Below, in pieces: positions 8,290-16,748 of a DNA stretch of 64,000 bases. The number at the start of each line of letters is the position of its first letter. Position 1 is the stretch's first letter. A program made the position numbers and the translations under genes. The notes beneath the pieces were generated by a model, which was given only the letters and a program-made list of their open reading frames with translations, was not told the DNA's origin and made no database searches. The DNA comes from CAZFBA01 sp964517135 (GTDB taxonomy: Bacteria; Cyanobacteriota; Vampirovibrionia; JBFMGH01): positions 1 through 64,000 of the forward strand of contig CAZFBA010000011.1 in the NCBI GenBank assembly GCA_964517135.1, read 5' to 3'.

Positions 8290-8835
8290 ATGACAACCAG
8301 TAAACCACAGGAAATATTTCTTTATAAGGAAAAGATTAATTCTATCACCTTTGATTTTATATTTTTCACGGTTATTTTTTCGGTTCTTTCATATATAACA
8401 ATTCTTCTAATTTACTCATATTACACTTCAGCAATAATGCCAGTAAATAAAGTATACCTTGCAGGACTGTTTATACTTCTAACAGCATTTACCGGGCTCT
8501 TTATAAACTTTAAAACACTATCCATTAAACTAACTAACTCTTATCTAAAAGCCGGGTTTGGTCTAATTTCCATAAAAATTAAACCAGAACAAATATTAGA
8601 AGCAAACGTCTATCATTATAAGTTCAGACAATTCTTTGGATGGGGTGTGCGGTATGACCTGTTCAACCATATTCTGGCTTTTAACCTGCCAGAAGATAAC
8701 TATCAAGGGATACTTATCATTTATACCCGAAAAGAAAAAGTGCAAAAGCTTTTTCTCTCATCAAGATCACCAGATTATTTTCTAGAAAGACTCAAAATCG
8801 CTATACCAGAGCTTGAAATATCTGAAAAGAATTGA
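8290..8835 (+). CDS. Membrane protein with a bacterial PH-like domain
   Basis: 181 residues. Two membrane helices (about 22-45 and 55-73) are followed by a soluble part with alternating strands and the short motif FGWGVRY (about 118-124). That motif is typical of bacterial PH (bPH) domain proteins, where it precedes strands reading out peptide or lipid ligands. The C-terminal part has the PRxPxxFLERL-like ending seen in such domains (here SRSPDYFLERL). The ATG overlaps the frame of the upstream zinc-ribbon ORF as ATGA. Biological role is unknown for most of this family. Confidence 0.55.
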   Translation: MTTSKPQEIFLYKEKINSITFDFIFFTVIFSVLSYITILLIYSYYTSAIMPVNKVYLAGLFILLTAFTGLFINFKTLSIKLTNSYLKAGFGLISIKIKPEQILEANVYHYKFRQFFGWGVRYDLFNHILAFNLPEDNYQGILIIYTRKEKVQKLFLSSRSPDYFLERLKIAIPELEISEKN

Positions 8836-8975
8836 CCTTAACTTTTATTTTATTTAACATTGATAAAACCCTTAAACCTCAAATCACAGGACTGATGCAT
8901 AAATTAAATGGTTGAATTATTTGATTTGAAAGTAATTTTCTATATTTAACCACACAATAAAACAGGAGCTTTATT

Positions 8976-9440
8976 ATGCTTAAACATTTACTCATTGCAG
9001 GCATTATCTCGTTGCTTCTTTCGCTAATATTTAATATAACTGCAATAGCACAAATAACTAAATCAGAACATACCAGTCAGGCCATAGAAGCTATATCAAT
9101 ACCTCTTACAAAAATAGGCCCCGGCTGGACACTCAAAACATCATTTTATGCCCCACCTGATGTTGTAAGTTATTTAGCACATAAATATGATGCTCAGTTA
9201 GAAGCTGTTAAGAATAATGTCTTTGAAGAAGGCTTAAAAAAACTACAGATAAATTATTTTGAAGCCATAAACAATGAAGAGGCACTTAAAACATACGAAG
9301 CACTGGTAAACAAAGCCGGTAAGTATAACGTAATTGCTTTAAAAGGAAATGTTGTTATCGAAATTATCGCAAAAGATATAACCCTTAAAGCAGAAATAGT
9401 AAGCCATATTCAGGCTGATAAAGTTCATACTGCTTATTAA
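8976..9440 (+). CDS. Secreted protein of unknown function
   Basis: 154 residues. A typical signal peptide runs to about residue 26 (ITAIAQ). The mature part is mixed alpha/beta with no Cys and no motif I recognise. A good AGGAG lies 7 bases before the ATG. It stands between the membrane cluster and hemL. A partial family C-like end (TGATGCATAAA, 8893-8903) lies upstream. Confidence 0.55.
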   Translation: MLKHLLIAGIISLLLSLIFNITAIAQITKSEHTSQAIEAISIPLTKIGPGWTLKTSFYAPPDVVSYLAHKYDAQLEAVKNNVFEEGLKKLQINYFEAINNEEALKTYEALVNKAGKYNVIALKGNVVIEIIAKDITLKAEIVSHIQADKVHTAY

Positions 9441-9533
9441 CAGTCTTATTTCTAGTTTATTTATTGACACCCTGCAAATAATCAGGTTTTTATTGCCTTT
9501 TATTGCCTTAAATCTAACAACGGAGTATAAATA

Positions 9534-10820
9534 ATGACTAAATCAGAAACAATGTTTAAAAAAGCTCTCAAAATATTACCCGGAGGTGTCAATAGCCCTG
9601 TAAGAGCATTTAAGAGCGTAAATAGCACACCACTTTTCATTAAAAAAGCACATGGAAGCCACATTACAGATATAGATGGCAATACATACATTGACTACGT
9701 GGGATCCTGGGGGCCTATGATACTCGGGCATGCATACCCTGAAGTTATTAACGCTATTCAAAAAACGGCCTCAAATGGCACAAGCTTTGGAGCCCCAATT
9801 GAAATGGAAATAGAACTGGCCGAAATGGTTATAAATATGGTGCCAGGGGTTGAAATGGTTAGATTTGTTAATTCAGGTACTGAAGCTGTAACAGCTGCTA
9901 TCAGGCTCGCTCGTGCTTATAGTAACAGACAAAAAATCATCAAGTTTGCTGGCTGCTACCACGGAGCAGTGGATTCACTTCTTATTCAAGCCGGTTCTGG
10001 TGTAGCAACTCTCGGTCTGCCTGACTCACCCGGTATACCACAGGAAGTCACAGGAAATACCATCATACTTGAATTTAACGATTTTTCAGCCATTAAAGAA
10101 GCTTTTAAACTCTATAAAGATGATCTTGCAGCCGTGATAGTTGAACCTGTTATTGGTAACTCAGGATGTATACTTCCTGAAGACGGCTACCTGGAATTAC
10201 TAAGAGAACTTACTGCCAGTAATAATACATTGTTAATATTTGATGAAGTCATGACAGGCTTTAGACTATCACCAGGCGGAGCCCAGCAATTGTATAACAT
10301 TATCCCTGACCTTACTACTATGGGCAAAATTATCGGTGGAGGCCTGCCTGTCGGTGCATATGGCGGCAAAAAGGATATCATGAAACAAATAGCTCCGGCT
10401 GGCCCTGTCTATCAGGCCGGAACCCTATCCGGTAACCCGCTCGCCATGGCTGCAGGCATTGCTACTCTAAAAGCTCTCAAAGAGCTGAATCCATATGACC
10501 AGCTGGAAAAATCAACATCATACCTGTGCAAAAATTTTGCTGATATTGCAAAAAAATCTGAAATCGATATCTCTATTAACCACAAAGGTTCTATGTTTAG
10601 CGTTTTCTTTACCCGGGAAAAGGTCATTGATTTTACTTCAGCAAAATCATCTAACCTTCAAAAGTTTACACTACACTTTAAAAACATGCTTGCAAACGAA
10701 ATTTACCTCCCTCCAGCGCAGTTTGAGGCTAATTTTCTTTCTCTGGCTCACACTTCTCAGGATCTTAACAGGACTATTGAGGCCTTTGAAAAGAGTATGT
10801 CTAATCTGAAGAATCTATAA
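9534..10820 (+). CDS. hemL: Glutamate-1-semialdehyde 2,1-aminomutase
   Basis: 428 residues, the standard length. This PLP enzyme turns glutamate-1-semialdehyde into 5-aminolevulinate, the committed tetrapyrrole precursor in the C5 pathway. The N-terminal signature PGGVNSPVRAF (16-26), the PLP ring-stacking Asp in FDEVMTGFR (Asp237), and the Schiff-base Lys265 in TMGKIIGGGLPVGAYGG are all present. GGAG precedes the ATG. No other heme or cobalamin gene is adjacent. Tetrapyrrole supply would also serve the corrinoid protein encoded at 12142-14461. Confidence 0.95.
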   Translation: MTKSETMFKKALKILPGGVNSPVRAFKSVNSTPLFIKKAHGSHITDIDGNTYIDYVGSWGPMILGHAYPEVINAIQKTASNGTSFGAPIEMEIELAEMVINMVPGVEMVRFVNSGTEAVTAAIRLARAYSNRQKIIKFAGCYHGAVDSLLIQAGSGVATLGLPDSPGIPQEVTGNTIILEFNDFSAIKEAFKLYKDDLAAVIVEPVIGNSGCILPEDGYLELLRELTASNNTLLIFDEVMTGFRLSPGGAQQLYNIIPDLTTMGKIIGGGLPVGAYGGKKDIMKQIAPAGPVYQAGTLSGNPLAMAAGIATLKALKELNPYDQLEKSTSYLCKNFADIAKKSEIDISINHKGSMFSVFFTREKVIDFTSAKSSNLQKFTLHFKNMLANEIYLPPAQFEANFLSLAHTSQDLNRTIEAFEKSMSNLKNL

Positions 10821-10862
10821 CAACACATATGTATTACTTTGTAACTAAATTTATTTATACGA

Positions 10863-10883
10863 AGTTGCCATCAAAAGGCAACT
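10863..10883. terminator. Hairpin between convergent hemL and clpP
   Basis: AGTTGCC (10863-10869) pairs with GGCAACT (10877-10883). A second inverted pair, GAGAC/GTCTC, lies at about 10891-10910. The 94-bp gap separates convergent genes, so either hairpin could serve one or both strands. U-runs are poor. Confidence 0.4.
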
Positions 10884-10914
10884 GGTTTCAGAGACAGTAG
10901 GTCAGGTCTCTTTA

Positions 10915-11571
10915 TTAATCCTGATTTTCTTCATTTTTAGAATTTTTAACTTCGCCAGGGTTTGCTTTGCTGTCAACCGGGCCGATAACTTTGTCTACCA
11001 GGCCATATTCCAGTGCACTTTCGGCTGACATATAGAAATCTCTGTCGGTATCTTTTTCAATTCTCTTGAGTGGTTGCCCTGTATTTTCTGCCAGCAAAGT
11101 GTTCATGAGGTTTCTTAATCTGGATATTTCCTTTGCTCTAATGATAATATCTGAAGCCTGCCCTTTTGAGCCACCGCTGGGCTGGTGTAGCATGATACGT
11201 GAATGTTTCAGTGCCATTCTTTTACCTTTTGTGCCACTGGAAAGCAAAAAGGCTGCCATACTTGCAGATTCACCCATACAAATTGTTGAAACATCTGCTC
11301 TTATGTGTTTAATCGTATCATAAATAGCAAAACCCGACGTCATAACACCACCCGGTGAATTAATATAGAGCATGATATCTTTTTCAGGGTTTTCACTATC
11401 TAACAGAAGCAGAGAAGCCACAATAATATTGGATATTTCATCATCTATTGGGGTGCCAAGGAAGATTATACGTTCTCTGAATAGGCGTGAAAAGATGTCA
11501 AAAGACCGTTCTCCCTTTGATGATTCTTCTATAACACGTGGAATGTAGCTGAGTATCTTATTTGTATCCAT
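10915..11571 (-). CDS. clpP: ATP-dependent Clp protease proteolytic subunit
   Basis: 218 residues. Forms the barrel-shaped peptidase that degrades proteins fed by Clp ATPases. The catalytic triad is Ser104 (in ESASMAAF), His129 (MLHQPSGG) and Asp178 (DRDFYMS). The NSPGG oxyanion loop is at 71-75. The short N-terminal extension and Asn/Glu-rich tail are unremarkable. GAGGA precedes the ATG. No tig, clpX or lon lies beside it. Confidence 0.95.
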   Translation of the reverse strand: MDTNKILSYIPRVIEESSKGERSFDIFSRLFRERIIFLGTPIDDEISNIIVASLLLLDSENPEKDIMLYINSPGGVMTSGFAIYDTIKHIRADVSTICMGESASMAAFLLSSGTKGKRMALKHSRIMLHQPSGGSKGQASDIIIRAKEISRLRNLMNTLLAENTGQPLKRIEKDTDRDFYMSAESALEYGLVDKVIGPVDSKANPGEVKNSKNEENQD

Positions 11572-11799
11572 TTTTCCTCTTTAATAGTTTGCCTTACCTC
11601 TTTATTATATTAGAAAAATTCTAAAATTCAAAAGAGAATTAATACAGGAAATTATCTGAAGCCCAGTGATGGTAGAATTATAGTTTATTTTATACGATGA
11701 ACCCTAAATCATTCTAAAGATAAATATTTCAGGATTTTAACCGTTATAATGTAAAATTTTATTCATAAAATACCTGCTAAAGGGCAATTTTTATTTTGA

Positions 11800-12138
11800 G
11801 CACTCTTATAGTATATACAAAAAAGATATAACACTTGTATTGAGCCCTGAGAAGGCTTACCTCTGAATAAATTAGATTGGTAGTCCGGAGCATTTGAATT
11901 ATCGGTTAAAGAAAGCAAAGAAATGAATAACTTAAACGCTATTATTAATAGTCTTTTTAGCTATATATATTTTATTACATCCTTATTCGATGCACACTTG
12001 TCAACATGTCGGAGCACTCAAACCAGTAAACTGGCATATGAAGCGATCACGGTATCTAATTTCATTTGATGAATGGGTTCTTTTAAATTACCGTGGACGT
12101 TTTTGTACCGGTTTAACCCTCTAAACAGAGGGTTTTTT
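11800..12138 (+). ncRNA. Candidate structured small RNA in the clpP-acsC gap
   Basis: The 570-bp gap 11572-12141 holds no convincing ORF. Its 3' part folds well on the plus strand. CACGGTA (12048-12054) pairs with TACCGTG (12089-12095); the stem resumes with AATTT/AAATT after a small bulge and is capped by CATTTGATGAATG. An intrinsic terminator follows at 12115-12138. CCAGTAAACTGG (about 12023) gives another small hairpin. No plus-strand gene exists that this terminator could serve, so an independent RNA is likely. The 5' end is undefined and no known RNA family was recognised (6S RNA considered, not shown). Confidence 0.35.
12115..12138 (+). terminator. Strong plus-strand intrinsic terminator
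   Basis: AACCCTCT (12115-12122) pairs with AGAGGGTT (12127-12134) around AAAC, followed by an unbroken T run to 12140. It lies just outside the minus-strand acsC stop. Its T-run orientation fits a plus-strand transcript. Confidence 0.75.
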
Positions 12139-12141
12139 TTG

Positions 12142-13530
12142 CTAAATTTTTGCCTTTGTTAGCTCATTAAGATAAACAGGTATATCAACGGCCTCTTTTG
12201 GAGCTATAAGAACATTCCAGCCAGGAAGCTCTTCTTCTATTTCTTCTTTTAAAATTTCTACATACCCTGATATTATAAGGTTTTTATGGCTGATCTTTGG
12301 TGTAAGATTATATTCTTTAACTGCTTTTGCAATAATTTCTCCATTGAACTTATTGGCTGCCCAGGCAGTTAAGACGCTCATACCCTCTGAGTTAGTGATA
12401 AGAAGATAACACGGAATTCCAGAAGCTTCTATCTCTCCTGCTACTGAAAAATAGGTCAGGGCAAAGTTTGTTGTTACTATGACCGGTGAATTTTCATCAA
12501 CATCCCCGATAGTATATAGATTTGATTCAATCTGAAGAGGCTTTTGAGGATCAGTATAAATGTTCTGACGCAATGTAAAAAGAGATAACAATATTGCAGG
12601 GTTAAAATGATCTAAAACAACAAGATTTGAGTATTTACAAATAAGATTGCCTGCCCACAGGCCTTCTTCAATGCAGTCATCAGTTATGCAATAATCAGAA
12701 GCAAAAGTCATAACAGGATACTTAAATGGATTAAAGTTATCTATAACAACACTTCTTCTGATAAGAGTAAGTGTTTCAACTATATTATCTGCTTTAGAAG
12801 ACGACAATGCTATAACTATCTTTGATATGCCGGTTTTTTCTAGCTGATCAATTCTGGCAGCCAGCAGCGGGGAGGATTCATCTGTAACTACAATAGGACA
12901 TTGCGTTTGTTGATAAAGACATTTAAGATCTTCAATATCAGCTTTTTTTAAATATAGTAATGGTATCTGATATTCTGATATCTTCTTTGCTGCATCAGAA
13001 AGTTCGTTTAAATTATTGCTAATTAGTATAAAAGCTATTCTGGAGGTATACCCTTTATCTATTGATGCCTGAATCAAATTTTGAAAGGTTTCAGGGGTAG
13101 AACAATCATCTTCAATAGTTATTGAATCTACTGAAATATCATTACCGACTCTGTCAACTTTATATTCTATGGATCTTTCAACTATTTGAAGACATTTATC
13201 TAAACCCTGAGAGGTTTTAACCTTAATACTTAAAGGGGGCTGGTTTATGAATGTTTTATCGTGCCTGAAAAGAACATTTTCTCCACCTGTTTTAAGTGGA
13301 AATTCTTTAATTCCAAAGGTAATTTCGTGCTGTGTTTTGCCACCCTGTGTCTCAAGAAGGTTTTTTATTTCTTCTGAAGTATATGGACACTTGGAAAGAG
13401 CTACTTCACCTTTTGCAAGTTTCATTGCAAATGCCATACAGGTAGGAAATCCGCATTCTTTGCAGTTAGATTTTCCTTCTTTTTTGCCGCCAGGAAGCAG
13501 TTTAAATAATGTCAGGCCTGTTATTTTCAT
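12142..13530 (-). CDS. acsC: Corrinoid iron-sulfur protein large (gamma) subunit
   Basis: 462 residues, close to the usual size. With AcsD it forms the corrinoid iron-sulfur protein that carries a methyl group from methyl-tetrahydrofolate to acetyl-CoA synthase in the Wood-Ljungdahl pathway. The N-terminal [4Fe-4S] motif is Cys23, Cys26, Cys31, Cys48 (KECGFPTC pattern). The middle is a TIM-barrel-like domain and the C-terminal third is the cobalamin-binding region. It starts 4 bp after acsD, so the two form an operon. No acsA, acsB or acsE is in the window, so the full pathway cannot be inferred from here. Confidence 0.85.
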   Translation of the reverse strand: MKITGLTLFKLLPGGKKEGKSNCKECGFPTCMAFAMKLAKGEVALSKCPYTSEEIKNLLETQGGKTQHEITFGIKEFPLKTGGENVLFRHDKTFINQPPLSIKVKTSQGLDKCLQIVERSIEYKVDRVGNDISVDSITIEDDCSTPETFQNLIQASIDKGYTSRIAFILISNNLNELSDAAKKISEYQIPLLYLKKADIEDLKCLYQQTQCPIVVTDESSPLLAARIDQLEKTGISKIVIALSSSKADNIVETLTLIRRSVVIDNFNPFKYPVMTFASDYCITDDCIEEGLWAGNLICKYSNLVVLDHFNPAILLSLFTLRQNIYTDPQKPLQIESNLYTIGDVDENSPVIVTTNFALTYFSVAGEIEASGIPCYLLITNSEGMSVLTAWAANKFNGEIIAKAVKEYNLTPKISHKNLIISGYVEILKEEIEEELPGWNVLIAPKEAVDIPVYLNELTKAKI

Positions 13531-13534
13531 TGTA

Positions 13535-14461
13535 TTAATCCTTAAGAAATCTTGATATGTAACTTATACTTTCAGTGTATCTCATAATAACAAGATCAAC
13601 CCCGGTTAAAATCATACTGGCAGTTGTCAGGTTTTCCCATGAAGCAGCTCTTATAGAATTATCGCCCCACAGTTCGTCTGAAATATCTGACTTTGCTTCT
13701 TTACATCGCCAGGTTTCTTCTCCAGAAAAAACTGCTATGGGCATGTTTAACATTTTATCACCCTCAAATGCTGCTATTCTTATCTTTTCCACCACGCTAT
13801 ATGCATAATCAAGGCCATAACCAAGCCCGCCCATATTAGGATCAATTACTATCCTGTCAGGGCTGAGTCCGGTATCAGTGATAAGTATATTAAGCTGTTT
13901 TGCAAGATTAATATCAATAGGAGTTCTGGCTATAACGCAATGTCCGTTATCCCTTATAGCAGGTACAATGTCTTTATATGTCTCTTCCTCAACAGGCCCT
14001 ATCAGGCAATTTTGACCAGCAAGACCGCTAGCTAATGCCGGTAAATAGAGACGGTCAAGCTCTCTGTTATTTATACCCAGTATAACTAAAGGCAGGTTGG
14101 TTTCAGCAATAATTGTTTGAGCAAGATTAATAAGTTCTTTGGCAGGTTTATGACTCTGTTTTGCTCCTGTTATTCTTAGCGCAACCAGATTTGCCCCCTT
14201 GCTTTTTCCGTCTAATGCCTCTTTAACAGGATCATAAGCTTTATTATTACTTGTTTCAAGCAATACCGGGTATTTTTCAGGAAGTTCATCGTGTATTTCA
14301 ACAGCAATTCTGGTTTTATGCCCCCTGTCGCCATCAATACTCACAAAAGGATAAGCAGATGTTTTGCCTAATGATAAAGCATTCTTGCCGTCTATCCCCA
14401 GAGTTACTTCTCTAATGGGAAGGCTAATACTTGCTTTTACAGGTTTAAATTCAACTTTCAT
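13535..14461 (-). CDS. acsD: Corrinoid iron-sulfur protein small (delta) subunit
   Basis: 308 residues from the ATG at 14461, which has GAGGA 8 bases upstream. An ATG at 14500 would add 13 residues (MTNNAP...) but has a weaker site. The sequence matches the CdhD/AcsD TIM-barrel family, starting with the strand pattern EVTLGIDGKNAL and containing IVIDPNMGGLGYGLDY. It pairs with AcsC to bind the corrinoid and methyl-donor partner. First gene of a two-gene operon, divergent from the amidoligase gene at 14950. Confidence 0.8.
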   Translation of the reverse strand: MKVEFKPVKASISLPIREVTLGIDGKNALSLGKTSAYPFVSIDGDRGHKTRIAVEIHDELPEKYPVLLETSNNKAYDPVKEALDGKSKGANLVALRITGAKQSHKPAKELINLAQTIIAETNLPLVILGINNRELDRLYLPALASGLAGQNCLIGPVEEETYKDIVPAIRDNGHCVIARTPIDINLAKQLNILITDTGLSPDRIVIDPNMGGLGYGLDYAYSVVEKIRIAAFEGDKMLNMPIAVFSGEETWRCKEAKSDISDELWGDNSIRAASWENLTTASMILTGVDLVIMRYTESISYISRFLKD

Positions 14462-14949
14462 AAGTGATTCCTCATTATCAGCAGGGGCATTATTTGTCAT
14501 CTCTGAAGTACTATAACCCGGTCAATCCTGTGCTGTAAAGAGCTTGCTTAAAAAATGTAAAACAGGCAACAATAAATATTCCGGGCTATACATACTAACT
14601 TAAGTGAGTATTAGAGCGGGTTTTAAATATTAAGAATGTAAATTTTGCATTAAATTTAACGCAATACTCTGAAACGCTTTTATAGAAATAAGAAGATTTA
14701 AATTACCTGCTACAATATCCTGACAGAAAGTTGTTTGCTACTTGTTGTAAATAAAACACTTACCCTGAAAGAAATTTCAATCCTAAAATATCAATAATTA
14801 TAATTAAACAAATATAATTTAACCCAATTTTTTGCCTTAAATCACTAACTAAGACTGATAAACACTTTAAAAAATATTATTTTTCTGTTAAAAATATATA
14901 AATCAAGCAGGTTAATTCACAGAGAGAGAGTAAACAGGAGTTTATATTA
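14462..14949. other. Divergent intergenic region between acsD and the amidoligase gene
   Basis: About 490 bp, strongly AT-rich, with no ORF. It must hold promoters in both directions. The only clear structure is the 18-bp imperfect palindrome at 14593-14610. A cobalamin riboswitch would make sense upstream of acsD, but I found no B12-box-like sequence. Confidence 0.4.
14593..14610. promoter_or_regulatory. 18-bp imperfect palindrome, possible operator
   Basis: TACTAACTTAAGTGAGTA is symmetric about CTTAAG with a single mismatched pair. It lies 132 bp upstream of acsD and about 340 bp upstream of 14950. Operator-like in size and symmetry only; no regulator gene is nearby. Confidence 0.25.
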
Positions 14950-16731
14950 ATGGGGATAAACACATCATTAAGTGTTGCTCATAGAGCAAGTGCTTATGTA
15001 CCTGAGTTACAAAAGAAAAAACAGCCAGCAGATACAACTTTTACAGGATGGAAACACGTTGCAGCAGCCGGAGCAGGTCTTGCTGTTACTGCCGGCGCAC
15101 TTTATGCAGGAGACGTTTTTGTTAAAGCTTCTGATAACAAAAAATCAACTTTAGATGATCTTATAAAAGACGATTTGCCTATTAAAACAGGTATCGAAAT
15201 TGAATTCTTTATGCCAAAAGGTATGGATAAAGAACAGCTGGTTGATTACCTTAAAAAAGAAGTGTTTGACAAATATTATCCAGACAGAAAAGTGCTGGTA
15301 GGCCTCGAATTTATGGATGATGGTGTTTCCAAGGCTCCACAAAAGAAGTTTGTTAAACAATACCTGGAGAAACAGGAAAGAATTCAGCAAAAGCTTGATA
15401 AGGGCTTACCTTTAGATGAAGCTGATACAATAACTCCTGAAGAAAAGGCTCTGTTTGAAAGACTCAAGCATATAAATGGTCAATCTACGCTCAATGGTGA
15501 CGGCTTCTTTATAAAAGTACTTCCACCAGCTGATAAGCCGGATCAGCCAGATCAAAAATGGGCATTTATACTCGATGCTTCAGTTAGGCCCTGGCATAGA
15601 GTTGTTGAAATGGTTTCACCACCTTTAAAAGCTAAAGATGATGTTAAATTCTTTTCTTTTATGACTGCCAGTTTAAAAGCACTCGAACCAGAAGTACCAT
15701 TCAAAGAAAAAGTTAAAAACTTCTTTAAAAATATAGGTACACAAATAGGCTATAGAATTTCCAGTGAAGATAAATATAATCGTTCAGGCTTTGAGGCCAG
15801 CAAGCTTGGCCCTCCAGGTTATCAGGGGCCAAATATGACGACTCCTGGATATGGATCTATCCACCTTCACCACGATGCAACAAATGAATCACCTGCAACT
15901 TTCCTGAATGAAGTCAATCAATATTACAACTGGCAGAATTTTCTTCATAATTACTTCAACCCCGGGCTTAGCAGAATCAATTTTGCAAAGCCAATGAAAA
16001 AAGAATATGTTGAAGAGCTCAATGAGCGTGTAGTACCAATGATTAAAGAAGATAAACCTGATGAAGAAGTCTGGTCAGAAATAGCAAAAGTATTCTTAAA
16101 ACATTTTAAACGCCACGAAGAATTAAAATATCAGGCACTCAATCAGGTAAATAAACTGATGAAACCTATATCAGATTTAAATTTACCTTTAGAGCAGTTA
16201 CCGGAAACCCTTCGGGGTAAAGTTGGTGAGAAAGCCAGCAAAAAAATTACAATGGAATGGCGCATCAATTCTGCTGATCTTGACCCCAGAAAGGTTCTAT
16301 TGTTAAATCAAGTATTCCATAATATGGCTTTAAGAGCTGAAAATATTGCAGAAAAAGGAGAAGTAATACCTCTAAATGTCAGAAACTTTAAGCCCTGGGC
16401 AAAAAAGAGAATTATGAATGAGTTCTGTCAGACAATGAATCTGAATTATGGTGATGTTAAAGAAATGCAAAAACCTGCCTGGGACGGTAAAATATGGGAT
16501 GACATTCTCTCTAATAACGCCGATGACAAGTTAAAACCACTCGGGTATCCTGAAGTGCATCTTTCATCATTAAAAACAACCGGTCTTAATATTAAAAACT
16601 GGTTTTTAGAACGTCTCAGACTTCTAAAAGAACCAGAAGTTGTTGCTTCCGCAGCTCTGGGCACAGCAACAGCCGCAGGTATTATTACGGCAACTAAAGA
16701 AAAAGAAACAAAAAACAAAGAAATTAGTTAA
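14950..16731 (+). CDS. Putative membrane-tethered amidoligase (glutamine synthetase/GCS-like fold)
   Basis: 593 residues. Amidoligases join an amine to a carboxylate using ATP. Four motifs in order fit the GCS-like amidoligase family: GIEIEFF (81-87), then DASVRP...VEMVSPPL (209-226, like the D-S...ElvSPpl block), SIHLHHD (303-309, like the family's HxH strand) and MEWRIN (435-440, the ExR metal/phosphate block). A Phe-x-Gly patch (TTFTGW, 29-34) precedes a hydrophobic segment (36-55). A second small-residue hydrophobic stretch lies near the C-terminus (about 562-578). The gene is 17 bp ahead of a membrane-protein gene. The substrate is unknown, and no usual amidoligase partner (transglutaminase, AIG2-like cyclotransferase) is adjacent. 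Confidence 0.55.
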   Translation: MGINTSLSVAHRASAYVPELQKKKQPADTTFTGWKHVAAAGAGLAVTAGALYAGDVFVKASDNKKSTLDDLIKDDLPIKTGIEIEFFMPKGMDKEQLVDYLKKEVFDKYYPDRKVLVGLEFMDDGVSKAPQKKFVKQYLEKQERIQQKLDKGLPLDEADTITPEEKALFERLKHINGQSTLNGDGFFIKVLPPADKPDQPDQKWAFILDASVRPWHRVVEMVSPPLKAKDDVKFFSFMTASLKALEPEVPFKEKVKNFFKNIGTQIGYRISSEDKYNRSGFEASKLGPPGYQGPNMTTPGYGSIHLHHDATNESPATFLNEVNQYYNWQNFLHNYFNPGLSRINFAKPMKKEYVEELNERVVPMIKEDKPDEEVWSEIAKVFLKHFKRHEELKYQALNQVNKLMKPISDLNLPLEQLPETLRGKVGEKASKKITMEWRINSADLDPRKVLLLNQVFHNMALRAENIAEKGEVIPLNVRNFKPWAKKRIMNEFCQTMNLNYGDVKEMQKPAWDGKIWDDILSNNADDKLKPLGYPEVHLSSLKTTGLNIKNWFLERLRLLKEPEVVASAALGTATAAGIITATKEKETKNKEIS

Positions 16732-16748
16732 GCAAGGATAATAATATC

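Noticed and set aside
11800..12138. 6S RNA assignment for the clpP-acsC gap
   Set aside because: Size and terminator would fit, but I could not draw the long closing stem with central bubble. Left as an unclassified RNA candidate.
14462..14949. Cobalamin riboswitch upstream of acsD
   Set aside because: Expected by function, but no B12-box-like segment or matching fold was seen on the minus strand.
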